Of a DNA stretch of 64,000 nucleotides, positions 51,523 through 60,500 are shown piece by piece. Each line of letters starts with the position of its first letter. Within the stretch, counting starts at the first letter, position 1. The DNA is taken from NCBI RefSeq assembly GCF_006874465.1, contig NZ_VIRL01000020.1, forward strand, positions 62,001 to 126,000, in the 5' to 3' direction. Origin of the DNA: Microbispora bryophytorum. GTDB taxonomy: Bacteria > Actinomycetota > Actinomycetes > Streptosporangiales > Streptosporangiaceae. A program made the translations under genes and the position numbers. The notes under the pieces are model-generated. The model was not told where the DNA came from and made no database searches. It saw only the letters and a program-made list of their open reading frames with translations.

Positions 51523-52953
51523 TCAGTAGACGTAGGGCCAGCCGGCGCCGTCCCAGCCGAGCTTGTTGATGCCGAGGCGGGAGGAGCCGTCGTCGGCGTA
51601 CCAGTGGTAGAAGAGGATGTCTCCGTCGTTGTCGGCGAGGACGGCCTGGTGGCCGGGGCCGTGGATGCTTCCGTGCCCGGCCAGCACCTGCGTGCCGCCC
51701 CCTGACGTCATCGCCGTCCCGTTCCGGTCGACGTACGGGCCGGTGACCGAGGTGGAGCGGCCGACCATGATGCGGTAGGTGCTGGACGCGCCCTTGCAGC
51801 ACAGGTCGAAGGAGACGAACTGGTAGTAGTAACCGCCGTGCCGGTAGATGAACGGCGCCTCGGTCGCACCGCCGTTGCGGCCGGAGATGCTGACGATGGT
51901 GCTGTTCAGCCGCTTTCCGGTCGCCGGGTCGAGTTGGACCATCTTGATCCCGGACCAGAACGAGCCGAAGTCGAGCCACCAGCGGCCCTGGTCGTCGACG
52001 ACCAGGTTGGGATCGATGGCGTTCCAGTTGTCGGAGGTGTTCGACTCGATGACCAGGCCCTGGTTGGTCCACGACCCGGACGCGCCGGTCGTGCTGGTGG
52101 CCAGGAAGATGCCCGAGTGGTTGGAGCCGAAGGTCGAGGCCGCGTAGTACATGAAGTACTTGCCGTTGACGTAGGTGATGTCCGGCGCCCACAGCGTGTT
52201 GCTGCCGTTGGTGTAGGCGTGCGTCCAGGAGGCCCCGCCGGGGAAGGCCACGCCCGCGTTGCGCCAGGCGGTCCGGTCGGACGAGGTCTTGAGCGTGATG
52301 TTGTCGCCCGTGTGCGCGAGGAGGTAGGTGCCGTCCGGCTTCTTGGTCACCTCGGGGTCGTGGACGGTGACGTCACCGGTGACGTAGCCCGGGCCGGGGT
52401 AGGAGGTGAGCTTGACGAGCTGCCACTGCTGGTTGGCGCCGTTGAGGTCGGCGTACTGGGAGACGCGGCCGCCGTCGGCGGTGGACCACTCCCAGATTTC
52501 GAGGGCCTTGCCGCTGTTGCGGTTGATCAGCTTGACGTAGCCGCTGTCGGTGTCGACGACCCGGAACTGCTGGTTGGTGGCGTTCTTGTCGGTGTACTGG
52601 ATGACGTCGGCGCCGTCGGCGGTGGAGCGGCCGGAGATGTCGGCGACCTTGCCGCTGAGACTCGACCTGAGGCGGTAGTAGCCGCCGCCGGAGTCGACGA
52701 ACTGCCACTGCTGGTTGGTGCCGTCGTTGCGGGACCACTGCACCAGGGGCGCGCCGTCGTTCGTCGCCCTGTTGTAGACGTCCAGCGCCTTGCCGCTGTT
52801 GCGGTTGACCAGCACGTACGACGCGCTCGTGTCGATGGTCGCCGCATGGGCGGGGCCGGCGGCCACAAGGGACGGACAGACCGCGAGCAGCGCCAGGATC
52901 GCCAGGGCGAGGACGCGGCGCGGCCATGCGGGAGAACGTGCGGAGGTGTCCAT
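51523..52953 (-). CDS. Secreted ricin/CBM13-GH43 arabinan endo-1,5-alpha-L-arabinosidase
   Basis: 476 residues from an ATG at 52953. Signal peptide about 1-38 (RVLALAILALLAVCPSLVAA). N-terminal ricin-type CBM13 (about 40-180) with three QXW-like repeats (NDGTNQQWQF, NATNQQFRVV, LNGANQQWQL). C-terminal GH43 propeller with catalytic Asp in TVHDPEV, Asp in NWNAIDPNLV and Glu in GGATEAPFIYRH. This matches endo-arabinanases that cut alpha-1,5-arabinan. A LacI-type operator 41 bp upstream matches that of the GH54 gene, so the two enzymes are probably induced together. Confidence 0.93.
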   Translation of the reverse strand: MDTSARSPAWPRRVLALAILALLAVCPSLVAAGPAHAATIDTSASYVLVNRNSGKALDVYNRATNDGAPLVQWSRNDGTNQQWQFVDSGGGYYRLRSSLSGKVADISGRSTADGADVIQYTDKNATNQQFRVVDTDSGYVKLINRNSGKALEIWEWSTADGGRVSQYADLNGANQQWQLVKLTSYPGPGYVTGDVTVHDPEVTKKPDGTYLLAHTGDNITLKTSSDRTAWRNAGVAFPGGASWTHAYTNGSNTLWAPDITYVNGKYFMYYAASTFGSNHSGIFLATSTTGASGSWTNQGLVIESNTSDNWNAIDPNLVVDDQGRWWLDFGSFWSGIKMVQLDPATGKRLNSTIVSISGRNGGATEAPFIYRHGGYYYQFVSFDLCCKGASSTYRIMVGRSTSVTGPYVDRNGTAMTSGGGTQVLAGHGSIHGPGHQAVLADNDGDILFYHWYADDGSSRLGINKLGWDGAGWPYVY

Positions 52954-52993
52954 GGGGGGTGCCTCTCGTCGGGACGGGACGGTACGGGACAAA

Positions 52994-53007
52994 TGTGAGC
53001 GCTAACA
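52994..53007. promoter_or_regulatory. LacI-family operator upstream of the ricin-GH43 gene
   Basis: TGTGAGCGCTAACA, nearly palindromic, matching the site at 47599-47612 at 12 of 14 positions. It lies just before the gene's leader. Confidence 0.75.
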
Positions 53008-53412
53008 AACGCGGTTGGGGGCGCCCTCGATCACGCTGTCGTTCACCGGGGATTGCCGCTCAGTGTCAGCGCCGGTTCCCGGGTCGTCAAGGATCCCGTC
53101 ACGCGGCGCCGATGCGTCGGCGCTCGCCCGGCCGCGTACGCGCGTGATGAAGACGCTTGCGCCGGCTCGGGCCGCGGGCGGGAATCGCCCGTTCGGCCTG
53201 CTCCCGGCGCCCCGGACCGGTCGTCGCCGTCTCCCGGTGCGACGAGGCGTCCTGACGCGCCGGGAACCCGGCGATGGCGGTGAAAGTTTCTTCCGGCCGG
53301 GCGTGGCCCGGCTTCCCGATCCGCCGGGCTTTCGCCCAGGGCAGTGAGATCGCCGTACGCGAGCGCGGGCCGTCACGTCGCCGGCGCCTCTCCGTATTTG
53401 TGAGTCGGTCAA

Positions 53413-53466
53413 CTGACTGGGAGTGGACAAGTGGCCCCGCGGACGACTACGGTTCTTCCCAGTCAG
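53413..53466 (+). promoter_or_regulatory. Promoter framed by an inverted repeat upstream of the NmrA-like gene
   Basis: CTGACTGGG at 53413-53421 is repeated inverted as CCCAGTCAG at 53458-53466. Between them TGGACA (53424) and TACGGT (53448) form a promoter with an 18-bp spacer. A repressor binding both arms would cover the promoter; HxlR-family regulators often use such half-sites with GTTAGT-like flanks. The remainder of the 53008-53412 gap shows no gene. Confidence 0.5.
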
Positions 53467-53491
53467 CCAACTAACTAACAAGGGAGCAACG

Positions 53492-54307
53492 ATGATCGTG
53501 GTAACGGGTGCCAGCGGAAACGTCGGTGGCCAGGTGGTCGCCCTGCTCGCCACCGCGGGGGAGCGGGTGACCGCCGTCTCCCGGCGGACTGCCGAACTCC
53601 CCGAGGGCGTACGGCAGGTGCGCGCCGACCTGGACGACCCCGCCGGGCTGAAGGACGCCTTCGACGGTGCGGAGGCGCTGTTCCTGCTGGTGGCCGGTCA
53701 GGACCCGCAGGCGATCCTCGACGCCGCCCGGGCGGGCGGAGTCCGGCGGGTCGTCCTGCTGTCCTCGCAGGGGGCGGGGACCAGACCGGAGTTCTACCGT
53801 CACCCTGTCGCCTTCGAGGACGCGGTGCGCCGGTCCGGTCTGGAGTGGACGATCCTGCGGCCTGGCGGCTTCCACTCCAACGCCTACGCCTGGGCGGAGT
53901 CCGTCCGCGGCGGCCGCACGGCCGCCGCGCCGTTCGGTGACATCGGCCTGCCGACCGTCGACCCGGCCGACATCGCCGAGGTCGCCGCGACCGTCCTGCG
54001 CGAGGACGGGCACGCCGGCCGCGTCTACGAGCTGACCGGCCCCGCGCCGACCACGCCGAGGGATCGCGCGGCGGCGATCGGCGCCGCGCTCGGCACGCCG
54101 GTGCGGTTCGCCGAGCAGACCGGGGAGGAGGCCCGGGCGCAGATGCTGCGGTTCATGCCCGAGCAGGTGGTGGAGGGCACGCTCGCCATCCTGGGGGAGC
54201 CGACGGACGCCGAGCGGCGGGTCAGCCCGGACGTCGAGCGCGTCCTCGGCCGTGCTCCCCGGTCCTTCGCCGACTGGGCGGGCCGCAACGTCGCCGCCTT
54301 CCGATGA
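53492..54307 (+). CDS. NmrA-like NAD(P)-binding oxidoreductase (atypical SDR)
   Basis: 271 residues from an ATG at 53492 behind AAGGGAGC. N-terminal NAD(P) loop VVTGASGNVGGQVVALL, then LDDPAGLKDAFDGAEALFLL, VVLLSSQGAGTRP and LEWTILRPGGFHSNAYAWAE, all marks of the NmrA/QOR2 branch of atypical SDR proteins. Many members are redox sensors or quinone reductases. The usual SDR Tyr-x3-Lys motif is absent, as expected for this group. It is probably regulated by a HxlR-like repressor through the flanking inverted repeat. It is the last gene before the Jet operon; 176 bp separate them. Confidence 0.9.
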   Translation: MIVVTGASGNVGGQVVALLATAGERVTAVSRRTAELPEGVRQVRADLDDPAGLKDAFDGAEALFLLVAGQDPQAILDAARAGGVRRVVLLSSQGAGTRPEFYRHPVAFEDAVRRSGLEWTILRPGGFHSNAYAWAESVRGGRTAAAPFGDIGLPTVDPADIAEVAATVLREDGHAGRVYELTGPAPTTPRDRAAAIGAALGTPVRFAEQTGEEARAQMLRFMPEQVVEGTLAILGEPTDAERRVSPDVERVLGRAPRSFADWAGRNVAAFR

Positions 54308-54429
54308 GCCTGATCGAGGCGTTCCCGGCGCACGTGACGGCCGTGCGTTTCACCTGAGACCCGGTCCCCCTCCTCACGCAGGTCGCAACTGTCGGTGCCC
54401 TCCAATACGGTCTTCTCGGCACGGGGAGC

Positions 54430-54455
54430 CCCGCCCACCTCTCCTGGTGGGCGGG
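54430..54455 (+). promoter_or_regulatory. Hairpin in the Jet operon leader
   Basis: CCCGCCCACC-TCTCCT-GGTGGGCGGG, perfect 10-bp stem ending 28 bp before the jetA ATG. It may be the terminator of the NmrA-like gene or an attenuator in the leader of the Jet operon. No T-run follows. Confidence 0.5.
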
Positions 54456-54483
54456 ACTGCGCGACATGGATCGGGGGGACCGG

Positions 54484-56100
54484 ATGGCGGACCGCAGGGC
54501 GTTGGACCTCGACTCGCTGGCGATCAGCGATCGTTTCAGGCTGTTCAACTTCACCAGGCGCGACGACCATGTGGCCTATCTCTGGGTCCTGCGGGCGATG
54601 GACCGGCTGCGGGAGGTGCACCAGGTCCAGGTGGACGCCGGTGAGGTGCAGGCGGCCCTGAACGAGCTGGCCCGGCTCCACGACGAGGTCCCGACGTTCG
54701 ACGGCAACCTGCGCGACCGGCTGGACGCCCTGTACGAGGACGGGGTGGTGCACCGGTTCGACGACGCGTCCCGGGCCGGCAACCTCGTCCGCTACCGCAA
54801 CAGGCAGTCGGTCTACCAGTTCAGTGAGCTCGGCTACTGGGCGTACACGTCGGTCGAGGGGCTGCTCGCGGCCCGCATCCAGGACGCCAACCTGTCGCGG
54901 CTGGTCTTCTCCGACATCCTGGAGGACCTCAAGGCGCTCGCGGCGGCCAACCGCGCGGGGGAGGGCGAGCAGGTCTACCGCCGGCTGTCGCGGCTGGACT
55001 CGGTGATGGAGGACATGGGACGCCGCTCCGCGCACTTCCACGTGACGCTCGGCGAGATCATCCGGTCCACCGACGCCTCTCCCGAGACGTTCCTTCGCCA
55101 CAAGAACGCCCTGCTGACGCACATGTCGGAGTTCATGGCGGAGCTCGACCGCTACCTGCCCCGCCTGGCCACGGCCGTACGGGACGTCGAGGCGAGCGGT
55201 CTGGCCTCCCTGCTCGACCGCGCGGCGGCCGCGGACGAGCGGCCCTTCGTGGACCGCCACGAGCGGCTGGAGGACTGGCGCCGCCGCTGGTCGGCCCTGC
55301 GGGCGTGGTTCGCCCCGGAGGGATCGCAGGAGTCCCGCGCCGGGGAGCTGCGCAACGCCACGCGCATCGCGGTCTCGGGGGTGATCGCGCTGCTGCGGCA
55401 GATCTCGGAGGCGCAGCGCGGCGGCGTCAACCGGGCCACCCAGCTGCGGCATCTGGCCGAGTGGGTCTGGAACGCGCCGGACGAGGGCGCCGCCCACGCG
55501 CTGATGGGCGCGGCGTTCAACCTGCGGAGCGCACGGCACCTCGGCGCCGCCCACGAGGACGCCGAACAGATCTCGCCCCGGGCGACCTGGTGGGACGCGC
55601 CGGGGGTGGAGGTGTCGGTCACGCTCTTCCGCAGCGGCAAGGCGCCGACCCCGGGCGTGCCCGCGCCGGTGCGCGGCAACCCCGGCGCGCGGGCGGCGCT
55701 GCGCCGCGAGCAGGCCGGACAACGCGCGGCCGAGCGCGAGGCCGCCGGTCACCTGACGGATCTCGGCGCGTACGGGCGGGTGCTCGACGAGTCGGAGACC
55801 CGGGTCCTGCTGAAGCTGATGACGCGGGCGCTGGAGGGACGAACGGTCGTCGCCGGCCGCCTGAAGAGAGGATCCGGCGCCGACGACGCCGTGATGATCC
55901 GGCTCGTGCCGAGCGACACCGGAAGCGCCGTGCGCACCGCGCAGGGGCTGCTCCACCTGCCCGGGTTCCGGGTCGAGCTCGCCGGACGGACGCCGGTGAC
56001 AGGCCCCGGCGCACGCTCGGAGACGGGTTCGGGGACACGGGCCAAGGCGGGTTCGAAAGCAGGTTCGGAAGCAGGTTCGGAAGCAGGGGGTGGCAGGTGA
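54484..56100 (+). CDS. jetA: JetA-like subunit of a Wadjet-type SMC defence system (DUF2397/TIGR02677)
   Basis: 538 residues from the ATG at 54484 with GGGGGGA a few bases upstream. The family start FRLFNFTRRDDHVAYLWVLR is clear, followed by winged-helix and long helical segments (RYRNRQSVYQFSELGYWAYT; then ARWDAPG-like core WWDAPGVEVSVTLFRSGKAP) and a central ARAALRREQAGQRAAERE segment. These belong to DUF2397/TIGR02677, equivalent to the kleisin-like JetA of type II Wadjet (as I recall that nomenclature). The last 30 residues are a 4-residue repeat (KAGS/EAGS). The TGA overlaps the GTG of the next gene. Confidence 0.85.
   Translation: MADRRALDLDSLAISDRFRLFNFTRRDDHVAYLWVLRAMDRLREVHQVQVDAGEVQAALNELARLHDEVPTFDGNLRDRLDALYEDGVVHRFDDASRAGNLVRYRNRQSVYQFSELGYWAYTSVEGLLAARIQDANLSRLVFSDILEDLKALAAANRAGEGEQVYRRLSRLDSVMEDMGRRSAHFHVTLGEIIRSTDASPETFLRHKNALLTHMSEFMAELDRYLPRLATAVRDVEASGLASLLDRAAAADERPFVDRHERLEDWRRRWSALRAWFAPEGSQESRAGELRNATRIAVSGVIALLRQISEAQRGGVNRATQLRHLAEWVWNAPDEGAAHALMGAAFNLRSARHLGAAHEDAEQISPRATWWDAPGVEVSVTLFRSGKAPTPGVPAPVRGNPGARAALRREQAGQRAAEREAAGHLTDLGAYGRVLDESETRVLLKLMTRALEGRTVVAGRLKRGSGADDAVMIRLVPSDTGSAVRTAQGLLHLPGFRVELAGRTPVTGPGARSETGSGTRAKAGSKAGSEAGSEAGGGR
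56044..56091 (+). repeat. 12-bp tandem repeat at the 3' end of jetA
   Basis: Units of RAAGCAGGTTCG type at 56044, 56056, 56068 and 56080 encode (K/E)-A-G-S in frame. They immediately precede the stop. Confidence 0.85.
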
Positions 56101-57575
56101 CGAGTCCCCGCGCGGGGGCCGCCGCCGGTGTCTCCGTCGCCGACCTCGGCTCCTACCAGCAGGCGGTCCGCCGCGTGCTGACCTGCGATCTGATCACCAA
56201 GGAGCGGCCGCGGCCCGGCGTGCTCGACCAGGTGCTGCGCTGGGCCGACGAGATGGCGCGCGACTTCCGTGAGCTGCTCGGCTACACGCTGATCGCCACC
56301 ACCCACCATGTGCGGCTGGTCCGCCATCTCGACGTCCTCGACGAGACGCAGCGCTCGATCTTCTCCCGCAAGGGCAAGCCGTTCGACCGCCGCCGGCTGG
56401 CCTACCTGTGCCTGGTCCTCGGGTCGTTCCAGCGCTCCCGCATCGAGATCAGCCTGGCGGACCTGGTGCGGATCTTCACGCCGCTGGCCAACGCCATCGA
56501 CGGCCTCGGCTTCGACCCCGCGATCGGATCGCACAAGGCGGCCCTCGTCGACGTGCTGGGCTGGCTGGTGGACCGCGGCGCGCTCCGGCTGTCCGACGGC
56601 AGCCTGGAGTGGTGGGCCCGCGACACCGAACGCGGCGACGCGCTGTACGACATCGACCATGACATCTGCGCGGTGCTGTTCAAACCGGCCCGGCCCGTCC
56701 AGCACCTCACCAGCGCGGCCGGCCTGGTGCACGAGCCGCCGCACTCGAACCCGGCCCGCAGGGCGCGGCGGCTGCTCGTCGAGTTCCCCGTGGTGTACTA
56801 CGCGGACGTCGAGCCGCAGGTGGCCGACGCGCTGCGCGCCCCGGGTCTCGCCGAGGACCTCGTCCGGTTCACCGGACTGGTCCTGGAGCAGCGTGCGGAG
56901 GGCGTCATGCTCGCCGATCCGGGCGGCGTCTTCACCGACCGGCCGTTCCCGGGCCGGGGCAACGCGGTGAGCCGGGCGGCGGGGCTGCTGCTGGCGAAGA
57001 TCGCCGACCTGCTGGAGGACCCCGAGCACGTGCCGGAGCCGCTGCCCGTGCCCGCGCTCGCCGACGACCAGGCCGGCCTTGTGGCGCGGATGGACGCGGG
57101 CCTGCCCCGGGACGGAATCGTCGCGCAGCTCGCCTGGTCCCCGTCCGAGGCCGAGCCGCCGTCCCCCGACGACCGGCCCGCGCCCGCGCAGGCGCCGTTC
57201 GTGGAGCGCAGCCGCCTGCAGACGATGACGACCGAGCTGTACGACGAGTTCGGGGCGGCCTCGTTCACCACATCCTGGCAGCAGGATCCCCGCGGGCTGC
57301 TCGACGCCGTCATCGGCTTCCTCGCGGACCTGACGCTGCTCAGGCCGGTGCCCGGCGGCGTGCTCGTCCTGCCCGCCGCGCTGCGGTACCGCAACATCCG
57401 GGCCGCTCTGCCCACCCGGACATCGGGCGGCCAGATGGCGCTGGTGGCCCTGCCCGAGCCGGCGGCGCAGCAGGATCCGTCCGGCCAGCAGGGTTCGTCC
57501 GGGCAGCAGGATCCGTCCGGGCAGCACGGTTCGTCCGGCCAGGAGGTTTCGTTCACGCAGGAGGAGGAGCGATGA
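56097..57575 (+). CDS. jetB: JetB-like subunit of a Wadjet-type SMC defence system (DUF2398/TIGR02678)
   Basis: 492 residues from a GTG that overlaps the jetA stop (GTGA). The family region begins YQQAVRRVLTCDLITKERPR, then YTLIATTHHVRLVRHL, FDRRRLAYLCLVLGSFQRSR, EFPVVYYADVEPQ and ends in FLADLTLLRPVPGGVLVLPA, matching DUF2398/TIGR02678, the KITE-like partner of the SMC complex. The C-terminus carries a 6-residue Gln/Ser/Gly repeat (QQDPSG/QQGSSG). The ATGA overlap with jetC shows translational coupling, so JetA, JetB and JetC are made in step. Confidence 0.85.
   Translation: MTSPRAGAAAGVSVADLGSYQQAVRRVLTCDLITKERPRPGVLDQVLRWADEMARDFRELLGYTLIATTHHVRLVRHLDVLDETQRSIFSRKGKPFDRRRLAYLCLVLGSFQRSRIEISLADLVRIFTPLANAIDGLGFDPAIGSHKAALVDVLGWLVDRGALRLSDGSLEWWARDTERGDALYDIDHDICAVLFKPARPVQHLTSAAGLVHEPPHSNPARRARRLLVEFPVVYYADVEPQVADALRAPGLAEDLVRFTGLVLEQRAEGVMLADPGGVFTDRPFPGRGNAVSRAAGLLLAKIADLLEDPEHVPEPLPVPALADDQAGLVARMDAGLPRDGIVAQLAWSPSEAEPPSPDDRPAPAQAPFVERSRLQTMTTELYDEFGAASFTTSWQQDPRGLLDAVIGFLADLTLLRPVPGGVLVLPAALRYRNIRAALPTRTSGGQMALVALPEPAAQQDPSGQQGSSGQQDPSGQHGSSGQEVSFTQEEER
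57468..57539 (+). repeat. 18-bp tandem repeat at the 3' end of jetB
   Basis: Four 18-bp units at 57468, 57486, 57504 and 57522 encode QQDPSG, QQGSSG, QQDPSG and QHGSSG. Alternate units are most alike, so the array may have grown as a 36-bp pair. Confidence 0.88.
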
Positions 57576-60500
57576 CGCCGCCGAGCGACCGGTTCCAGCC
57601 CAGCAGGGCCGGTGTGATCAACGTCTGGGACTACGTGGACGAGGAGTTCGCCTTCGCGGACGGGCGCCTGGTGCTGCGCGGGCACAACGGCTCGGGCAAG
57701 ACCAAGGCGCTGGAGGTGCTCTTCCCGTTCATCCTCGACGGCGTGGCGGACGCCCGGCGGCTCGACCCGTTCAGCGGAGAGAACCGCACCATGAAGTCCA
57801 ACCTGCTCTACCGGGGGCAGGAGGCCGAGTACGGCTACGTGTGGATGGAGTTCGCCCGGCGGGAGATCGGGGCGGAGCCCGCCGCGACCGACGAGACCGT
57901 CACCCTCGTCATCGGCATCCGCGCGCACCGGCACAGGGACGGGGTGCGGACCTCGTTCTTCGTCACCGGCAAGCGCCTCGGCGTCGACTTCGGGCTGCTT
58001 GCGCCCGACTCCCGGCCGCTCACCGAGCGGCAGCTCAAGGCCGTCCTCGGGCCGGACGCCCACAGCGAGACCGCCACCCAGTATCGGGACGCGGTGGACG
58101 CCCGGCTGTTCGGGCTCGGCAGGGAGCGCTACACCCAGCTCCTCGATCTGCTGCTGGCGCTGCGCCGCCCGCTGCTGGCCAAGGACCTCGACCCCGACAA
58201 GGTCTCGGGCACGCTCACCTCGGGTCTCAGCCCCATCGACGAGGAGCTCGTCGACCAGGCGGCCCGCGACTTCGAGAACCTGGCGGCGGTTCAGAAGCAG
58301 TTCGACGACTTCGCGGTCGCCGACGCGGCCGTGCGGGCGTTCCTGACCGACTACGTGGCGTACCTGCGCACCCATGCGAAGGCCCGGCTCGCCCGCATCC
58401 AGACCGAGAGGGACGGCGCGGAGGAGCACGCCCGCACGCTCGTGCGCGCCGAGGAGGCGCGCAGGGAAGCGGCCGCCGCACGCGAGGCCGCCTCGGCGGC
58501 GGCCACCGCGGCCGAGGCCGAACGCGAAGGGCTGGAGCGCCGCCTCGCCGTGTTGCGCGCGGACGACGCCTACCGCGCCCGGGGCGAGCTGGAGCTGCGC
58601 CGCCGTCAGATCGTCAGGACCGGCGAGGAGATCGAGCGGGAGCGCGCCCGGCTGGCGGACGGCGCCGAGCACCTGACCGCCCTCGAAGGCGAGGCGGGCG
58701 AACTCGCGGAGCGGCTGGAGGGCGCACGGACGGCGATCGTCCGTCACGCCACCGATCTCGCCGACGCGGCGGAGCGGGCCGGAGTCTCCCACGACGGGGA
58801 CGGCCCGGCCGACACGGGGGACGACCTGCTCACGACGGCGAGGGCACGCGCCACCGCCCGCCGGGACGACGTCGCGAAGGTCCGCGACGAGATCGCCAGG
58901 GTGTCGGGCGCGGAGCGGGACCGCCTGCGGGCGGAGACCGACAGGGACAAGGCGGACAAGGACGTCGAGGAACGGGAAGCGCGGTGCGAGGCCGCCGACG
59001 CCGCGCTGACGACGGCGCGCCGCCTCGCGCACGAGGCGCTCGACGTCTGGGCCGCCCGCTGGGCCCGCTCGTCGGAGTCCCTGGAAGATGAGTCCCCGGG
59101 AGACGAGTCCCCGAAAGACGAGTCCTCGGCAGACGAGCCTTCAGGAGACCTGCATCCGGAGGACGGCGAGGCGGTGGCCGAGCCCGCCGATGTGGCGGCG
59201 CTGGCGGAGGCCCTCGCCCACGCCGGAGACGCCGGGGCGCCGTCCCTGGCCGAGGTCTACAGCGTGCGGACCGAGGAACGGCGGACGGAGGCGGCCAGGT
59301 CCGCCGAGCGCCTGTCCGCGCGGGTGCGCGAGCTCGCCGCCGACCTCGTCCGCCTGCGCCGCGAGCGGGAGGAGATCGCGGCGGAACGCGACGAGGCGCC
59401 GCCGCACGACGACCGCAGGACGGCGGACCGCGACGGACGCCCGGGGGCGCCTCTGTGGCGGCTCGTCCGGTTCGCCGACGGTCTCGACGAGAAGGAGGCG
59501 GCCGGCCTCGAAGGCGCACTGTACGGCGCGGGACTGCTGACCGCCTGGGTGCATCCGGAGGCGCGCCACACACTCGACGCCGTCGCGCTCCTGGAATCCG
59601 ACGGCTACCTGCTCCCGCTTCCCGAGGAGAGCCGCCCGTCCGGCCGTACACTCGCCGACGTCCTCGTGCCGGAGAAGCAGGACCTGGTGCCGGCGGCGGT
59701 CGTCGCGGACGTGCTGCGGTCGGTCGCGGTCGCCGACACGATCACGCCCTGCCGGGAGCGGCAGGGCGGACCGGCGCCGACGGTGACCGGCCTGGCCCAG
59801 TTCGGCCTCGGGCTCCTCCTCGGCGCCCTGCCCAAGCCGTCGCCCGAGTACATCGGCGCCACGAACCGGGCCAACCGCCGCGCGGCCAGGCTCGCCGAGT
59901 ATGACGAGACGATCGGCGAGACGAGCCGGGCGCACGAGGACGCCGAGCGCGACCTGGCACGCGCGAACCGCCGCCTGGAGGACTTCGCCCGCGCCCGGCG
60001 GGAGCTTCCGCCCGCCACGGCGGTCGTCGAAGCGGTCACCCGCGTGTCGCAGGAGTCCGCGCTGCTGGCCCAGGCGCGGTCGGCGCTCGCGGACCGCCGC
60101 CGCGACCTCGACGCCGCGGTGGCCCAGGTCGACGCGGCGCGCCGGCGGCTGCGGCAGGTCGCGGCGGAACGGAGCATGCCCGTCGCGGAACCGGAGGTCG
60201 ACGCGATCGCGCGAGCCGTGGACGACTTCCTCACGACGGCGCAGCGGCTGCACGACGGCCGCGAGCGGGCCGCGTCCGAGGAGCGGGACCTCGCGTCGCG
60301 GCAGGCCGCCATCGCCCGGCAGCGTGAGCGGCACGACGCGGACTCCCGCGCCCTGGAGGACAAGGAGCGGGAGCATCGGGCCGACGCCGAGGAGCTCAGG
60401 ACGGGCGAGGAGGCCTTGGACGCGCCGCTGCGCGAGGTGCTCGCCCAGATCGCCGAGGCTGAGCAGCGCCTCGCCGAGACCCGCCGGCGGTGCGAGGAGC

